A stretch of 64,000 nucleotides of DNA from Apoderus coryli (taxonomy: Eukaryota; Arthropoda; Insecta; Coleoptera; Attelabidae). How positions within the stretch are numbered: position 1 is the stretch's first letter; every line of letters starts with the position of its first letter. Position numbers and translations under genes: made by a program. The notes below the pieces were generated by a model. That model made no database searches. It was not told where the DNA came from and saw only the letters and a program-made list of their open reading frames with translations. The stretch lies in assembly GCA_911728435.2 (NCBI GenBank), contig OU452198.1, positions 15,224,001 to 15,288,000 of the forward strand, written 5' to 3'. Positions 30,201 to 36,167 of the stretch are shown in pieces.

Positions 30201-32196
30201 TCAAATAATTTTAATTCCTGCAGAGAAATGTTTCAGTTATTAAAAACCAGAAACAAATAATTCAAAAAAAAAATAAATATGATAAAAATGCGTTTTGATT
30301 TTTGAATATATTATACTGTATAAAAATAAAATATTAGTCTACATCTGGTCATCATTCCGTTAAGTCAATAATTTAATTCGTCTACAATATCATATATTCA
30401 ATACTTATAGTATTTATGTAATTTCGCGTATATCCCACACTAATGAACAAAATGTATTATGTTATAATCGACTGTGATATTTATAATTAATAGTATAAAC
30501 TAGAAATAAACGATTGAAGGTTTATTCGGTATTTTATTCATAATAGTGAATACACAACAATGACGTTAAATGCAAATAATTCATGGCTAGCTAATTAAAA
30601 TAAATAATCCAATTTTTCTGAAAACTTGTTTTTATTTCAGAAACCTTAAAGTTTAGGTATAGGACCATGAACATCATTATTTAAAAGCAAATCTGATTGT
30701 ATTTCAGAATATTTGATTATATACATAGTTTAGAAAATCGAGTTATGCCTATTTTTAGTAGTAGATCATACTACAGTAATTTTCGACCACCCTGTAACCT
30801 GATGGGTCCATCTCAAGATAGTTAATAATTTTCCCAAGAAGTTCTTAAACTATCTATAAAATTTCAAGATTCTGTCGATTCAAACTGCAAAATGAGGAAT
30901 ATTTTCCGAAGACCTGTTTTGGGCCAAAAATATTCTTTAATCAAAAACAGTTCAAGGTAAGTATAGGGAAGTGTTAAAACTTGTTGATAACAAATTCCGG
31001 TATAACCGAAAGTGGTACAAATATGACAATACTATAGACTGATAGATTAGGTTGAGTAATAACTTAAATTTTGAAAACAATCGTATGGTTACATTTTCCA
31101 AAACTCATAATGAACCAGCAATCAACATACTATACCGATCTAAACAAGCATATCATTATGATCAACTAAAAAACATACCCGGTTTAATATCTCTGTGAAC
31201 AAACCCCATTTTATGAAGATCATCCAAAGCTAACAGAATTTCCGCAACATAGAAAGTTGCCGACGTTTCTGGCAAAGTTCCACCCTGTTTATATAGTAGT
31301 CCTAATAAGTCCCCACCAGGGTGATAATCCATCACAAAGTAAAGACAATTGTTGTCCTGTAAAAATTGTAACAATGTATAACTAAAATGGTATCAATCAT
31401 TGACTGTGAGCTACGCGCGGATTTACCATATTTTCAGAGAGTTGCTAAGAGAAATGGATCTAGGAAATATAAAATGACGGAATTTAAGGGTTTAATAGGT
31501 ACTTAATTAAAATGCTTCGAAAGGCTAGTATCACTATGACTATCATATCTCTAATCTAAACTTGTTGACAAGTTATTACGTAACCCATGTTCTTCCCCAA
31601 ATGCTACATTTTTCGTATCCTTATATATGCGTCTTAAGGAGCTGCTTCTGACAGTTAAAATTTTAAGTCAGTACCTCTAGTTAGCATATCTTGCTGAAAA
31701 TAAAAATCCATAACTCAGGAGACCATAAAATACACACCTGAAATGCATAATGCAACTGTGTCAACCAAACTGAATTAGAGTAAGCCATAACATATCGTTC
31801 TTCTTCATACAAATTCTTCTTAATGTCGCTGCTAAACTTTCGAATACTTTTCAGAGCAAATACATCGCCAGTTTGTTTTTCTTTTACAACATGTACTTCT
31901 CCAAACTGACCACGTCCAATGAGATTCTTAACTTCAAAATCAGCAATATTTACCCGCAACTGTTTCAGAAGCTTCATATCGTTCTTAAATTTCTCCACGA
32001 ATTTTCCAATGTTGGAGTCACTTTTTTGTAGAATTTCTGATGAACATTCTTCGTATAGTACTTGAACAGCATCAAGTAGAATTTCTCTAGATAATAAACG
32101 ACACTTTTTTGCTCTGCCATTGTTTGCATTTGTTGATGTAAGTTCAGCATTTATCCGGGCCGTTCTAACACTTATAGGTTCTTTTGATACTTCCAT
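2065..32196 (-). CDS. sti: Citron Rho-interacting kinase (sticky orthologue), complete 16-exon gene, copy 1
   Basis: Serine/threonine kinase and scaffold of the cytokinetic midbody, acting with Rho and the contractile ring. Exons in coding order: 32196-31738, 31356-31179, 28235-28060, 27744-27357, 27073-26808, 24713-24324, 19101-18844, 18789-18631, 15342-14776, 12519-12216, 11194-10854, 10349-10130, 10057-9916, 7183-6905, 6602-6310, 3236-2065. Every junction is GT-AG and phases agree; the sum is 5,592 nt (1,863 aa plus stop), close to family length. Visible: glycine loop GRGQFG (94-99), Lys116, HRDIKPDN with catalytic Asp209, DFG at 227-229, GTPDYIAPE activation end, hydrophobic motif FIGFTF near 406, coiled coil about 420-1235, C1 about 1270-1330, PH about 1376-1473, CNH about 1474-1863. 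The start codon has a favourable AAAATGG context and sits just before the family's conserved N-terminal helix. Introns carry many transposon remnants. The family call is from domain order; the symbol assumes orthology to the fly gene. Confidence 0.93.
3301..3570. mobile_element. Palindromic MITE-like element plus a third arm, intron 15 of copy 1
   Basis: 3331-3367 and 3409-3445 form a 37 bp inverted repeat with one mismatch; its core is TTTTGCTACGGTCGTAACAA. Outer sequences starting CAGTTG extend the similarity. A third arm with the same core (TTAACTTTTGCTACGGTCGT) occurs alone at 3515-3565 and ends in different sequence. Ends read ...TA/CAGT and ACTG/TA..., suggesting a Tc1/mariner-type non-autonomous element; that assignment is inference. 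Confidence 0.65.
3590..4240 (-). pseudogene. RTE-type retrotransposon remnant, intron 15 of copy 1
   Basis: Minus-strand frames give RTE reverse-transcriptase text: [18 protein letters not shown], then [16 protein letters not shown] (RT4) and [17 protein letters not shown] deletion then leads to the C-terminal end, with LQQPVN and a C2H2-like finger ending [11 protein letters not shown]. The element ends in a (TGATGATGATGA) tail near 3600, typical of RTE. The catalytic FADD block is missing. Confidence 0.82.
4623..5303 (+). mobile_element. 5'-truncated non-LTR retrotransposon insertion, private to copy 1
   Basis: Copy 2 reads straight through this position (AAATTCCAGATAAACATAAC at about 44444), so the empty site is known. 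The insert begins in frame with the C-terminal part of a non-LTR pol: [48 protein letters not shown], stop at 5063-5065. A 225 bp 3' UTR and an (AAAT)n tail at about 5287-5303 follow. Any target duplication is at most a few bases. Confidence 0.85.
5304..6309. other. Intron 15 of copy 1, right part
   Basis: AT-rich intron sequence without recognisable coding. Against copy 2 it lacks about 56 bp near 5737. It also has about 185 extra bases at 6067-6254 that read like ordinary AT-rich sequence. Confidence 0.5.
6310..6602 (-). CDS. sti: Citron kinase copy 1, exon 15: PH domain
   Basis: Residues 1376-1474. It begins [20 protein letters not shown] (the first PH strands) and ends in the C-terminal helix AKEKDAWF with its conserved Trp. 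It is a membrane- or protein-binding module by family. One residue differs from copy 2 (AKEKD/ANEKD). Confidence 0.9.
6640..6870. other. Intron 14 of copy 1, no feature
   Basis: The intron between the C1 and PH exons is about 300 bp. The open frames in it overlap splice sites and show no similarity to a family I recognise. Confidence 0.5.
6905..7183 (-). CDS. sti: Citron kinase copy 1, exon 14: C1 zinc finger
   Basis: Residues 1283-1376. The ligands CSQC, CTEC, H(x2)C and a final C give the H-x12-C-x2-C-x12-C-x2-C-x4-H-x2-C-x7-C pattern, with one residue fewer than usual in the central spacer. An acidic linker follows. Two residues in the linker (G/D, I/N) differ from copy 2. Confidence 0.92.
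7640..8010 (+). pseudogene. RTE-type retrotransposon 3' end, intron 13 of copy 1
   Basis: Plus-strand text matches RTE C-termini: [14 protein letters not shown], then [34 protein letters not shown] and the finger [17 protein letters not shown] before the stop near 8005. The block between the SIL and ILGINWQD motifs has been deleted, and an in-frame stop follows GINWQD. The finger spacing is four residues shorter than the usual CxxC-x12-HxxxH. Confidence 0.78.
8194..8390 (+). pseudogene. Possible Myb/SANT-like (zeste-type) DNA-binding fragment, copy 1
   Basis: ATGAGTGAATATAAAAG begins a frame that breaks after about nine residues. The adjacent frame reads [20 protein letters not shown] then [16 protein letters not shown]. 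The pattern (FT.RE..LL..I...YK.ILENK) resembles the N-terminal helix of Myb/SANT-like domain 5 proteins, often associated with transposons. The match is short; moderate confidence. Confidence 0.4.
8620..9570 (+). pseudogene. Penelope-like element remnant with GIY-YIG piece, split by other sequence, copy 1
   Basis: At 8640-8760 a frame reads [20 protein letters not shown] and KKRIHKWYN, like the thumb region of PLE reverse transcriptases. At 9389-9510 a second frame reads [15 protein letters not shown] then [12 protein letters not shown], the GIY-YIG endonuclease signature with its Cys pair (the YIG glycine is Asp here). The 8810-9290 block between them is unlike either and may be a later insertion, possibly a solo LTR. 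No intact frame. Confidence 0.72.
9916..10057 (-). CDS. sti: Citron kinase copy 1, exon 13: linker and first C1 histidine
   Basis: About 47 codons, [16 protein letters not shown] to MRHKIPHR. The His before the final Arg is the first zinc ligand of the C1 domain; it lies 12 residues before the first CxxC of exon 14. Donor is AG|GTAATA, phase 2. Confidence 0.88.
10130..10349 (-). CDS. sti: Citron kinase copy 1, exon 12: end of coiled coil
   Basis: Residues 1163-1235. It holds [24 protein letters not shown], a linker found near the end of the coiled coil, then a last helical stretch [17 protein letters not shown]. The donor is TTCG|GTAAGT, phase 1. Confidence 0.9.
10530..10800 (-). pseudogene. 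Non-LTR retrotransposon RNase H remnant, intron 11 of copy 1
   Basis: Minus-strand text reads [16 protein letters not shown], then [10 protein letters not shown], and in another frame [19 protein letters not shown]. These are three conserved blocks of the RNase HI domain of non-LTR elements. Frames are broken between them. Copy 1 lacks 19 bp near 10733 that copy 2 has (AQELEQEGALC). Confidence 0.72.
10854..11194 (-). CDS. sti: Citron kinase copy 1, exon 11: coiled coil
   Basis: Residues 1049-1162, [17 protein letters not shown] through [10 protein letters not shown]. The acceptor is TATTCTAG|GT, phase 1, and the donor is AAG|GTATTT, phase 0. Confidence 0.9.
11290..12150 (-). pseudogene. Mariner transposase remnant, intron 10 of copy 1
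   Basis: From about 12050 the minus strand reads [20 protein letters not shown], then [17 protein letters not shown], a frameshift, [17 protein letters not shown] text, and at 11630-11385 [12 protein letters not shown] followed by [17 protein letters not shown]. These are mariner transposase blocks. The third catalytic Asp (APSDF in active mariners) is Thr (APATF), and there is at least one frameshift, so it is inactive. Confidence 0.88.
12216..12519 (-). CDS. sti: Citron kinase copy 1, exon 10: coiled coil
   Basis: Residues 948 to 1048, [17 protein letters not shown] to YKEYSTG, phase 0 in and phase 1 out. The region around [12 protein letters not shown] matches the general position of the Rho-binding coiled coil in citron proteins. 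That placement is inference from position only. Confidence 0.9.
12641..12690 (-). ncRNA. Hammerhead ribozyme-like motif, orphan, intron 9 of copy 1
   Basis: On the minus strand CUGAUGA (plus 12681-12675) is followed by stem II GUCG-UGGAU-CGAC, GAAA (12661-12658), a short stem III and GUC as the cleavage triplet (12652-12650). Stem I pairs UCACCA with UGUUGA with one C-U mismatch. All core nucleotides are present. Self-cleavage is predicted between 12650 and 12649. Such minimal motifs are known in Penelope-like elements and retrozymes; no PLE coding text adjoins this one. Confidence 0.78.
12830..12960 (+). pseudogene. RTE-type reverse transcriptase fragment, intron 9 of copy 1
   Basis: A short plus-strand frame gives [20 protein letters not shown], the RT motif 3 region of RTE elements. 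Downstream of about 12960 the frame continues into unrelated GC-rich sequence. Copy 2 has the same at 51830-51960. Confidence 0.7.
13020..13260. repeat. GC-rich tandem repeat of two diverged units, copy 1
   Basis: Two units spaced about 122 bp apart share TGGTCTGC, CTACGGCGGCGGAT and TGGCGTGTCC. The block is GC-rich in an AT-rich intron. Several overlapping frames are open here (both strands), which I attribute to base composition. Copy 2 has it at 52020-52260. Confidence 0.6.
13370..13970 (+). other. Possible LTR end, primer-binding-like site and gag start, copy 1
   Basis: AT-rich sequence ending near 13610 is followed by CTGGCGCCCGAGGAAC (13616-13631), which resembles a tRNA primer-binding site after an LTR. 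A 108-codon frame starts at 13640. The frame has no motif I recognise. This is weakly supported; copy 2 has the same at 52370-52970. Confidence 0.3.
13971..14775. other. Intron 9 remainder of copy 1, unrecognised open frames
   Basis: Open frames on both strands (for example 14063-14539 plus, 158 codons) overlap one another. They are identical to copy 2 except for one base at 14017, and show no family motif I can name. Probably transposon-derived. Confidence 0.35.
14776..15342 (-). CDS. sti: Citron kinase copy 1, exon 9: coiled coil
   Basis: 189 codons (residues 759-947), the longest coiled-coil exon, from [14 protein letters not shown] to LDNCNL. Acceptor is TTGTTTTAG and donor is TTG|GTAAGT. 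I see no coding difference from copy 2. Confidence 0.92.
15410..15890 (+). pseudogene. Transposon remnant with DUF4817-type helix-turn-helix, copy 1
   Basis: At 15529-15717 the frame [20 protein letters not shown] with [11 protein letters not shown] and [16 protein letters not shown] matches the N-terminal HTH (DUF4817) of a family of insect DNA-transposon proteins. It stops after 63 codons, before any catalytic region. Flanks include AAGTGTCCCGTTAGTTATG on the right, typical of short derivatives of such elements. In copy 2 the Penelope insertion lies just downstream. Confidence 0.7.
15891..17420. other. Intron 8 of copy 1, repeats only
   Basis: AT-rich. Contains a short (TAG)n run near 16182. 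It also has two related blocks at about 17017-17085 and 17241-17312 that share CTATTTACGAACGCCTATGT and TTTTATGCTGCAT, offset by about 224 bp. I see no gene. Nearly identical to 56690-58290. Confidence 0.6.
17430..18080 (+). pseudogene. Non-LTR retrotransposon RT remnant, intron 8 of copy 1
   Basis: Broken plus-strand text: [12 protein letters not shown] (RT4), [15 protein letters not shown] (a degenerate FADD block), [50 protein letters not shown]. Several stops. The second Asp of the catalytic pair is lost (FAEY). Copy 2 counterpart is at 58301-58951. Confidence 0.78.
18209..18480 (+). pseudogene. Second DUF4817-type HTH remnant, intron 8 of copy 1
   Basis: [28 protein letters not shown], stop, [12 protein letters not shown] and later text with GSIHD-like spacing fit the same HTH family as 15529 but a different member. 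Stops interrupt it. Copy 2 (59083-59350) has an extra ATT just before the Met. Confidence 0.65.
18631..18789 (-). CDS. sti: Citron kinase copy 1, exon 8: coiled coil
   Basis: 53 codons (residues 706-758), [14 protein letters not shown] through SSALLKKIE, phase 0 at both ends. Three residues differ from copy 2 (R/K, I/T, K/T), an unusually high rate for this gene pair. Confidence 0.9.
18844..19101 (-). CDS. sti: Citron kinase copy 1, exon 7: coiled coil
   Basis: 86 codons (residues 620-705), from [14 protein letters not shown] to ENKNIVLQ. Acceptor is ACATTTAG and donor is CAG|GTAATA. The copy-2 counterpart is at 59713-59970. Confidence 0.9.
19102..20500. other. Intron 6 of copy 1, left part: palindromic TTCTAAGAATA cluster
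   Basis: No gene seen. 19230-19322 contains repeated inverted motifs (TTCGAATACC, ATATTCTAAGAATA, ATTCTTAGAATAT) that would fold. The rest is AT-rich, with no frame of note. Copy 2 is the same at 59971-61370. Confidence 0.5.
20503..20745 (-). CDS. Unrecognised 80-codon open frame, intron 6 of copy 1
   Basis: Frame [20 protein letters not shown] to [20 protein letters not shown] has a plausible protein composition and is kept open in copy 2 (61372-61614) with only one residue changed. It contains no motif I know. It may be the tail of a degraded transposon gene that includes the next frame upstream. Not a convincing host gene. Confidence 0.3.
   Translation of the reverse strand: MGLPSKPGAFSKVRQVFLNVWKMLVINQIKITLKLQYFETSDDNFEHYPKVDTKKAGTGCKMGVAMAKLCSHMDRSFNKK
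20966..21265 (-). pseudogene. Unrecognised open frame, intron 6 of copy 1, frameshifted in copy 2
   Basis: Frame [20 protein letters not shown], then [20 protein letters not shown] and on to [12 protein letters not shown], 99 codons. In copy 2 (61937-62158) extra bases in a T run shift the frame after KTISPKKK. Function unknown. The ending YLCTIC suggests the start of a zinc-binding region, but it stops there. Confidence 0.3.
21870..22820 (-). pseudogene. CR1-like non-LTR retrotransposon remnant, minus strand, intron 6 of copy 1
   Basis: Text in order: [38 protein letters not shown] (RT1, in another frame), [20 protein letters not shown], then [39 protein letters not shown] and [13 protein letters not shown]. 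The catalytic core between RT1 and WLMKLN has been deleted. Confidence 0.82.
22825..23850 (+). pseudogene. Non-LTR retrotransposon remnant, plus strand, abutting the minus-strand one
   Basis: Starts at RT5: [19 protein letters not shown], continues [20 protein letters not shown] and TDLGVTFDS, then broken C-terminal text ([19 protein letters not shown]-like [12 protein letters not shown]). The 3' end is GGGCAATAAACGCTTATTTA near 23820-23845. It is a different family from its neighbour, so the pair is two insertions rather than one inverted element. Confidence 0.8.
23860..24180. repeat. TGCATATTTT-rich block, intron 6 of copy 1
   Basis: The motif GCATATTTT (and variants GCATTTTTTATGCATTTT) recurs at both ends of this AT-rich block. 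It may be a degraded non-autonomous element; I cannot define its ends. Confidence 0.4.
24324..24713 (-). CDS. sti: Citron kinase copy 1, exon 6: coiled coil
   Basis: 130 codons (residues 490-619), all heptad-like and rich in Glu, Lys, Leu and Gln, beginning [12 protein letters not shown]. It is flanked by TTTTTTTCAG and CAACAG|GTGAGA. No counterpart of this exon is visible in copy 2; at the copy-2 offset it would lie about 1.2 kb beyond the right edge. Confidence 0.9.
24714..26250. other. Intron 5 of copy 1, left part, no gene
   Basis: Contains phrases of an unidentified repeat (GGGTGTCCCACCGGGAAGG near 24886 and GTTGTCCCACCGAGAACC near 25712). A short open frame at 25872-26123 is rich in Thr, Gln and Asp near its end. 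No family recognised. Confidence 0.45.
26297..26480 (+). pseudogene. Third DUF4817-type HTH remnant, intron 5 of copy 1
   Basis: Frame [22 protein letters not shown], stop, then [18 protein letters not shown] and [14 protein letters not shown] matches the same HTH layout (sequence start, IYG, CN, RFP..R.P, ..K.GS). It is interrupted by at least two stops. Confidence 0.6.
26808..27073 (-). CDS. sti: Citron kinase copy 1, exon 5: hydrophobic motif and start of coiled coil
   Basis: Residues 401-489. [13 protein letters not shown] is the AGC hydrophobic motif. It is followed by charged heptads that begin the coiled coil. The acceptor is TTTGTAG|GTAG; using the first AG keeps frame with exon 4. 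Donor is AGC|GTAAGT, phase 0. Confidence 0.92.
27357..27744 (-). CDS. sti: Citron kinase copy 1, exon 4: kinase C-lobe and AGC tail
   Basis: Residues 272-400. It starts [15 protein letters not shown] (helix F region) and continues through NPPFQG and the C-lobe. It ends in a tail containing [15 protein letters not shown], the AGC C-terminal extension that leads to the hydrophobic motif. Donor is G|GTGAGT, phase 1. Confidence 0.92.
28060..28235 (-). CDS. sti: Citron kinase copy 1, exon 3: DFG and activation segment
   Basis: Residues 213-271. It begins with (D)NILLD and carries ADFGS (Mg-binding Asp227) and the activation-segment end [11 protein letters not shown]. The acceptor is CTGCTTTTAG and the donor is GGG|GTAAGC, phase 0. 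All catalytic residues are present, so the kinase looks active. Confidence 0.93.
28236..28560. other. Intron 2 of copy 1, left part
   Basis: Sequence next to the exon 3 acceptor. Open frames at 28130-28475 are reflections of exon 3 or chance. Part of 28320-28500 may belong to the PLE fragment that follows. Confidence 0.4.
28583..28675 (+). pseudogene. Penelope-like GIY-YIG fragment, intron 2 of copy 1
   Basis: Frame [20 protein letters not shown] then ILITIKEDL, stop. The order Y-C-x2-C-x-C-SYVGQ is the GIY-YIG core. It is a different lineage from the PLEs at 9389 and 55335. Confidence 0.7.
28690..30000 (-). pseudogene. Non-LTR retrotransposon (jockey/CR1-like), intron 2 of copy 1
   Basis: Minus-strand text is nearly continuous: [110 protein letters not shown] and the C-terminal [20 protein letters not shown]. 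The catalytic pair reads FADE rather than FADD, and frames shift near 29455. Same orientation as citron kinase. Confidence 0.87.
30001..31178. other. Intron 2 of copy 1, right part, no feature
   Basis: AT-rich intron sequence; I see no coding, repeat structure or element end worth naming. Confidence 0.5.
31179..31356 (-). CDS. sti: Citron kinase copy 1, exon 2: hinge and catalytic loop
   Basis: Residues 154-213. It reads from the hinge ([13 protein letters not shown]) to HRDIKP, with catalytic Asp209. The preceding acceptor is TTTTTACAG. The donor splits the Asp213 codon (G|AT), which exon 3 completes to give the DN pair. Confidence 0.93.
31375..31737. other. Intron 1 of copy 1
   Basis: Roughly 380 bp between exons 1 and 2. 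Ordinary AT-rich sequence, no feature. Confidence 0.5.
31738..32196 (-). CDS. sti: Citron kinase copy 1, exon 1: N-terminus and kinase N-lobe
   Basis: Codes for residues 1-153. It holds the N-terminal helical region, glycine-rich loop GRGQFGEV, the ATP-anchoring lysine in FALK (Lys116) and the EEER helix-C motif typical of the ROCK/MRCK/citron group. It starts with ATG in AAAATGG and ends ...HYAFQ followed by GTGTGT in phase 0. Confidence 0.93.
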
Positions 32197-32205
32197 TTTA
32201 AAATC
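32187..32205 (-). promoter_or_regulatory. Translation start context of citron kinase copy 1
   Basis: On the minus strand the start reads TTTTAAAATGGAAG: A at -3 and G at +4, a good eukaryotic context. It agrees with the residue count upstream of the kinase domain seen in the family. Confidence 0.6.
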
Positions 32206-32517
32206 TCATGTTATTTGTGCAATTTTAATCTTCAATTAATAATAATGTATTGTAAATGTAGGTATAGTAACTATTGTACAATAAATAAAAATTCACAACA
32301 CTAATGTGCAGAAAAGTGTATATCACAAATTAATATTTGGCGTTTCACTTGAAAAAACCGTTAAGAAGTAAACCGCAGATGTTTCAGGATATTAGTGCTG
32401 GGTGCATTTGAATGAAAAATAACCTATTATGAGAATAATCGGTATCAATCAATTATTTTCGTTAGAGTATTCGAATGAAAAATAATCGGTAGTCATTCAG
32501 CCTTAATATGTATCATA

Positions 32518-32975
32518 AGGGTTATTCTTTCGTACTGAACTAAGTGAACAATCTGAAAATTGTCAGTTCATTCACGATAATGCGTATTCTTTCGACATCG
32601 GTCACTTCTACCAAACTGATTAAAATTCCTACCCCCCTTGCCGCTAACTGATCAACCTCTAGGTATCGGTTAGTTCGTTCAGTTAATAGTTAACCTCTAA
32701 AAGTATTGAATATTGAGAGATAATAATTGGAAAATTATTTCGAATCAAACCAATAAATTGTAAAAGTTTAAAACATGGATAATAATATCATGGAAGAAAT
32801 AATTTTGCCAATTTTCAGAGCAGAGTTGGTTGTTTTCACAAGTTTTCGAGGTTAAGTGAAAGCCGATCACAAAAAAGATGATCTTTCGGTTTCGCCAAAT
32901 ATTCAGTTCAGTATAATCACATTCAGTTTAATCACATTCACTTGTTCAGATCAATCACTACGAAAGAATAACCCT
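32518..32975. mobile_element. MITE-like element upstream of citron kinase copy 1
   Basis: AGGGTTATTCTTTCGTA at 32518-32534 is repeated inverted at 32959-32975 (17 bp perfect). Weaker similarity continues inwards (TGAAC, GTGAAC). The element lies about 320 bp upstream of the start codon, in the likely promoter region. Target duplication is unclear. Confidence 0.55.
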
Positions 32976-33234
32976 ATTAACGTGTGCTCTAACCAGAGAT
33001 ATAGAGGGGGGAGAATGAGCTTGACAGATGCGCGAACTGCTAATGTGTAGTAGGCCCACAGATCTGTGAGTAGGCCGCCATGTTCCTTGTTGACAGTGGT
33101 GTATCGTTTTAAGGGGTACTATTTAAGTTGGAAAAAAGTTTATATAAAATTTTTTTCGAATTGTCACTGCCAGTTTTCAGTGTGCTTTTTTTTAATTTAA
33201 AATAAAACAAATATAGATTATTTTAAATTTTTTA

Positions 33235-34224
33235 GCCTTTTTGGTAAACATGCAGTATAGTTGTACTAAATTATGGTCTGACCGCGCCGCTGCGTAGTCA
33301 GACGAGTTTTGGGAGTTCAGATTGTAATCGAAGTGTGGTGTTGCCAGGTTTAAAACACACATATTATGTTGAAACGGTTAAATATTTGGCGCTTAATTTT
33401 TGACCGTTAAATGTAAATGCTAGTCTAGGTTATACACCTATTTGTTATATTTATGTGGATTAGTTCGATAGCAGTCATCGTTAGGTAATCATTGCAGGAG
33501 GTTGGGGGTAAAATGCTGAGTATCGAAGGTTAGGTAGCAGGCAGGGATGTGTTGTAAGGGTGTAATAGTAATTATCAGGAAGAGTTAGTAAAGGAGGGTG
33601 GGTGTAGAAAGCTGGATTGAGATGAGATGTAGTAGGCAGATAGTTGTTATATTAGTTCCATAGCAGTCATTATTAGGACAACACATCCCTGCCTGCTACC
33701 TAACCTTCCATACTCAGCATTTTACCCTTAACCTCCTGCAATGATTACCTAACGATGACTGCTATCGAACTAATCCACACAAATATTGCAGGAGGTTCAG
33801 GGTAAAATGCTGAGTATGGAAGGTTAGGTAGCAGGCAGGGATGTGTTGTCCTAATAATGACTGCTATCGAACTAATATAACAACTACGTGCCTACGACAT
33901 TTCATCTCAATCCTGCTTTTTACACTTACCCTCCTTTACTAACTCTTCCTGATCATCACTATTACACCCTTACAACACATCCCTGCCTGCTACCTAACCT
34001 TCCATACTCAGTATTTTACCCCCAGCAATGATATAATAATAATTACATCCACTGTATACATTTATAATATAAAATTGTATTATTCATTCTATCAGTCGAT
34101 ATAGTGAATAGATACCAACCTGGCAACATCGTTAGTGTAGTGACACTTTTTCACATAAAATTCGTCTGACTGCGCAGTCAGACCATAATTTAGTACAACT
34201 ATACTGCATGTTTACCGCCTTTTT
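33235..34224. mobile_element. 974 bp nested-palindrome DNA element with 8 bp target duplication
   Basis: Terminal inverted repeats of 40 bp (33243-33282 and 34177-34216) match perfectly. They are flanked by GCCTTTTT on both sides (33235-33242 and 34217-34224), an 8 bp direct repeat as made by hAT-type transposases. Inside, one module (GTAAAATGCTGAGTAT, GGTTAGGTAGCAGGCAGGGA) occurs four times in alternating orientation: about 33489-33556, 33678-33775 inverted, 33786-33850, and 33971-34030 inverted. No coding region. The whole element could fold into a long hairpin with an inner hairpin. Confidence 0.85.
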
Positions 34225-36160
34225 TATAAAAGAAAGGGCCCGCGGCATATGGAACAAACGTTTTTTCGAGACCCCAAATAGTTTTCACATACAACGGAAA
34301 TTTAGAATGGGTCTTTCGCTTGCAGACTACGACTAATCCTTTAATATAATCTAATTTCATTCTTATGCTAAAACTAAAATCGGGTTGTAAAGTAAAGTAG
34401 GTTTGGAATGTTACGATATTTCCATGTGTTGCAAAATAATAAAAATACTCCGAAGTTTTGAAAAACCGATTTTATTATTATCTGTTATTTGGTACAATAT
34501 CAAAACAAAATAATGTGCATGGTCAATGGAACTTCTAAACAGCATAATATATGGTTAGGCGCCTAAGGGCGGAATTTTGCCCCTATTTGATCGACTAAAA
34601 AAAGGTAACCATCAACATAATCATCTTATCTTGATTACTATGTGATTACAAAAACAGCCAGAGATCTATAACTTTATTGTGAAGTAATTGTAATCAGGAA
34701 TAGATTAAATTTTTAAGTAACCGCCTCGGCTATCTGCTGTCTTGTGTGTACGCTATATGTATTTAGATACTGTTAGCAAAGATTAATACCTACATTAATC
34801 TTTGCTGCTAGGTTTTATACTTTTACTTCAATCAAACACTGTTTGAATCTTAATTAATGGTTTAATATTCCTTCGGTACCTACAAGAATTTATGGTTCCG
34901 CGTTTACTATTAATTTTTATGATGTTAGCACGACGACGCGTCGTATAGAACGGTCTTTATGTTTTTGAATATAAAGAATTTGTTTTTAAAAAATATCTTT
35001 TAATTAAATTTTATTAAAACTCAAAATATAACTTAGAAAAAGCAAAGGAATATAATATAATAATTATTAATGTTTACTTGTTCGTGTCTATGTCTGTTCT
35101 AATTAAACATGTTGTTATACAGAACTAAGTAACTATTGATACATCGTACTTTTGCTATTTTACTGGAAATGATGGATCAGCAACTTGTCGTCGTGGGAAT
35201 ATCTTATTATATTTATACAGGATGAACAATACATAACTCGGTCAGATAGAAAGTGACCCTTGTCCTTCCTTCCGGACGGATATGTAACTCCCTTAGTTAG
35301 TGAATTCTCTAGGAACACCCACGCCAGTGATATCTTTTGTATTGTACAATTTTATTAGATTCACTTGCTTAATATCTTTATGTTATTTGAATAACCTTTA
35401 TACAACCGCATCTTGAACAATTAGTAGAACACTAGCCCCTTCACTCTAATGAGTTATTTATAATGCCTATAATCAGAATACGTCGACCGTAATATTTTTT
35501 TATACATTTTTAACTGTGGAAATTTTATATGAAAATGTTAAATATTAAAATCAATATTCTTACCAGTTACGTCAATTACATGCTATTTACATATTTTACA
35601 ATGTTTATATATAACAACAATAACATACATAATAACATACATACTACAAAATACAATCAGACCAACAATTTAAACATTAATATCTTCGTCATCAAGATTT
35701 ATGGTGTAATCTCGAAACCTTTCAGGTCTTTTCGTTGACCTACGTGCGCGTTGCTTTACAGATGGTGCTACCAGAAAAGCTGTTCATATTGTTGACGGCA
35801 ATAATGATGCTTCGGATGTTAACGTTGTTGCTGACGTCAATGATGATGTTTCTGATGTTGGTGATGATGCTTCGCTGCTGATGTTGATGATGCTGACTGT
35901 GATATTACCTAGTGATAGTGAAGTTGGTGACACCAAAGGCGTATCTTATTCTTCAGCAGCCAACCTGTTATCAGATATATTTATTTTAGTATTCAAATAG
36001 CTAATATTAAATACATTTTTATTAACCGCCTCCACCAAACAATCAACCACCGGGTCGATTTGAGCAGACGGCTGAGAACCGCACTGTTCTGGATCGTAGG
36101 CGATTCTAGAGATATGTCATGATGTACATGTTTTAACAAAATTCACTATCTCGCCCTTTT
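34225..36160. other. Intergenic, no gene recognised
   Basis: AT-rich. 35770-35900 is a degenerate GATGTT/GATGATGCT repeat that gives open frames by composition only. No coding family seen. Confidence 0.5.
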
Positions 36161-36167
36161 CCTTCCT

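Noticed and set aside
35529..35738. Open frame rich in Asn, Ile and Tyr
   Set aside because: AT-rich composition frame; no start context or motif.
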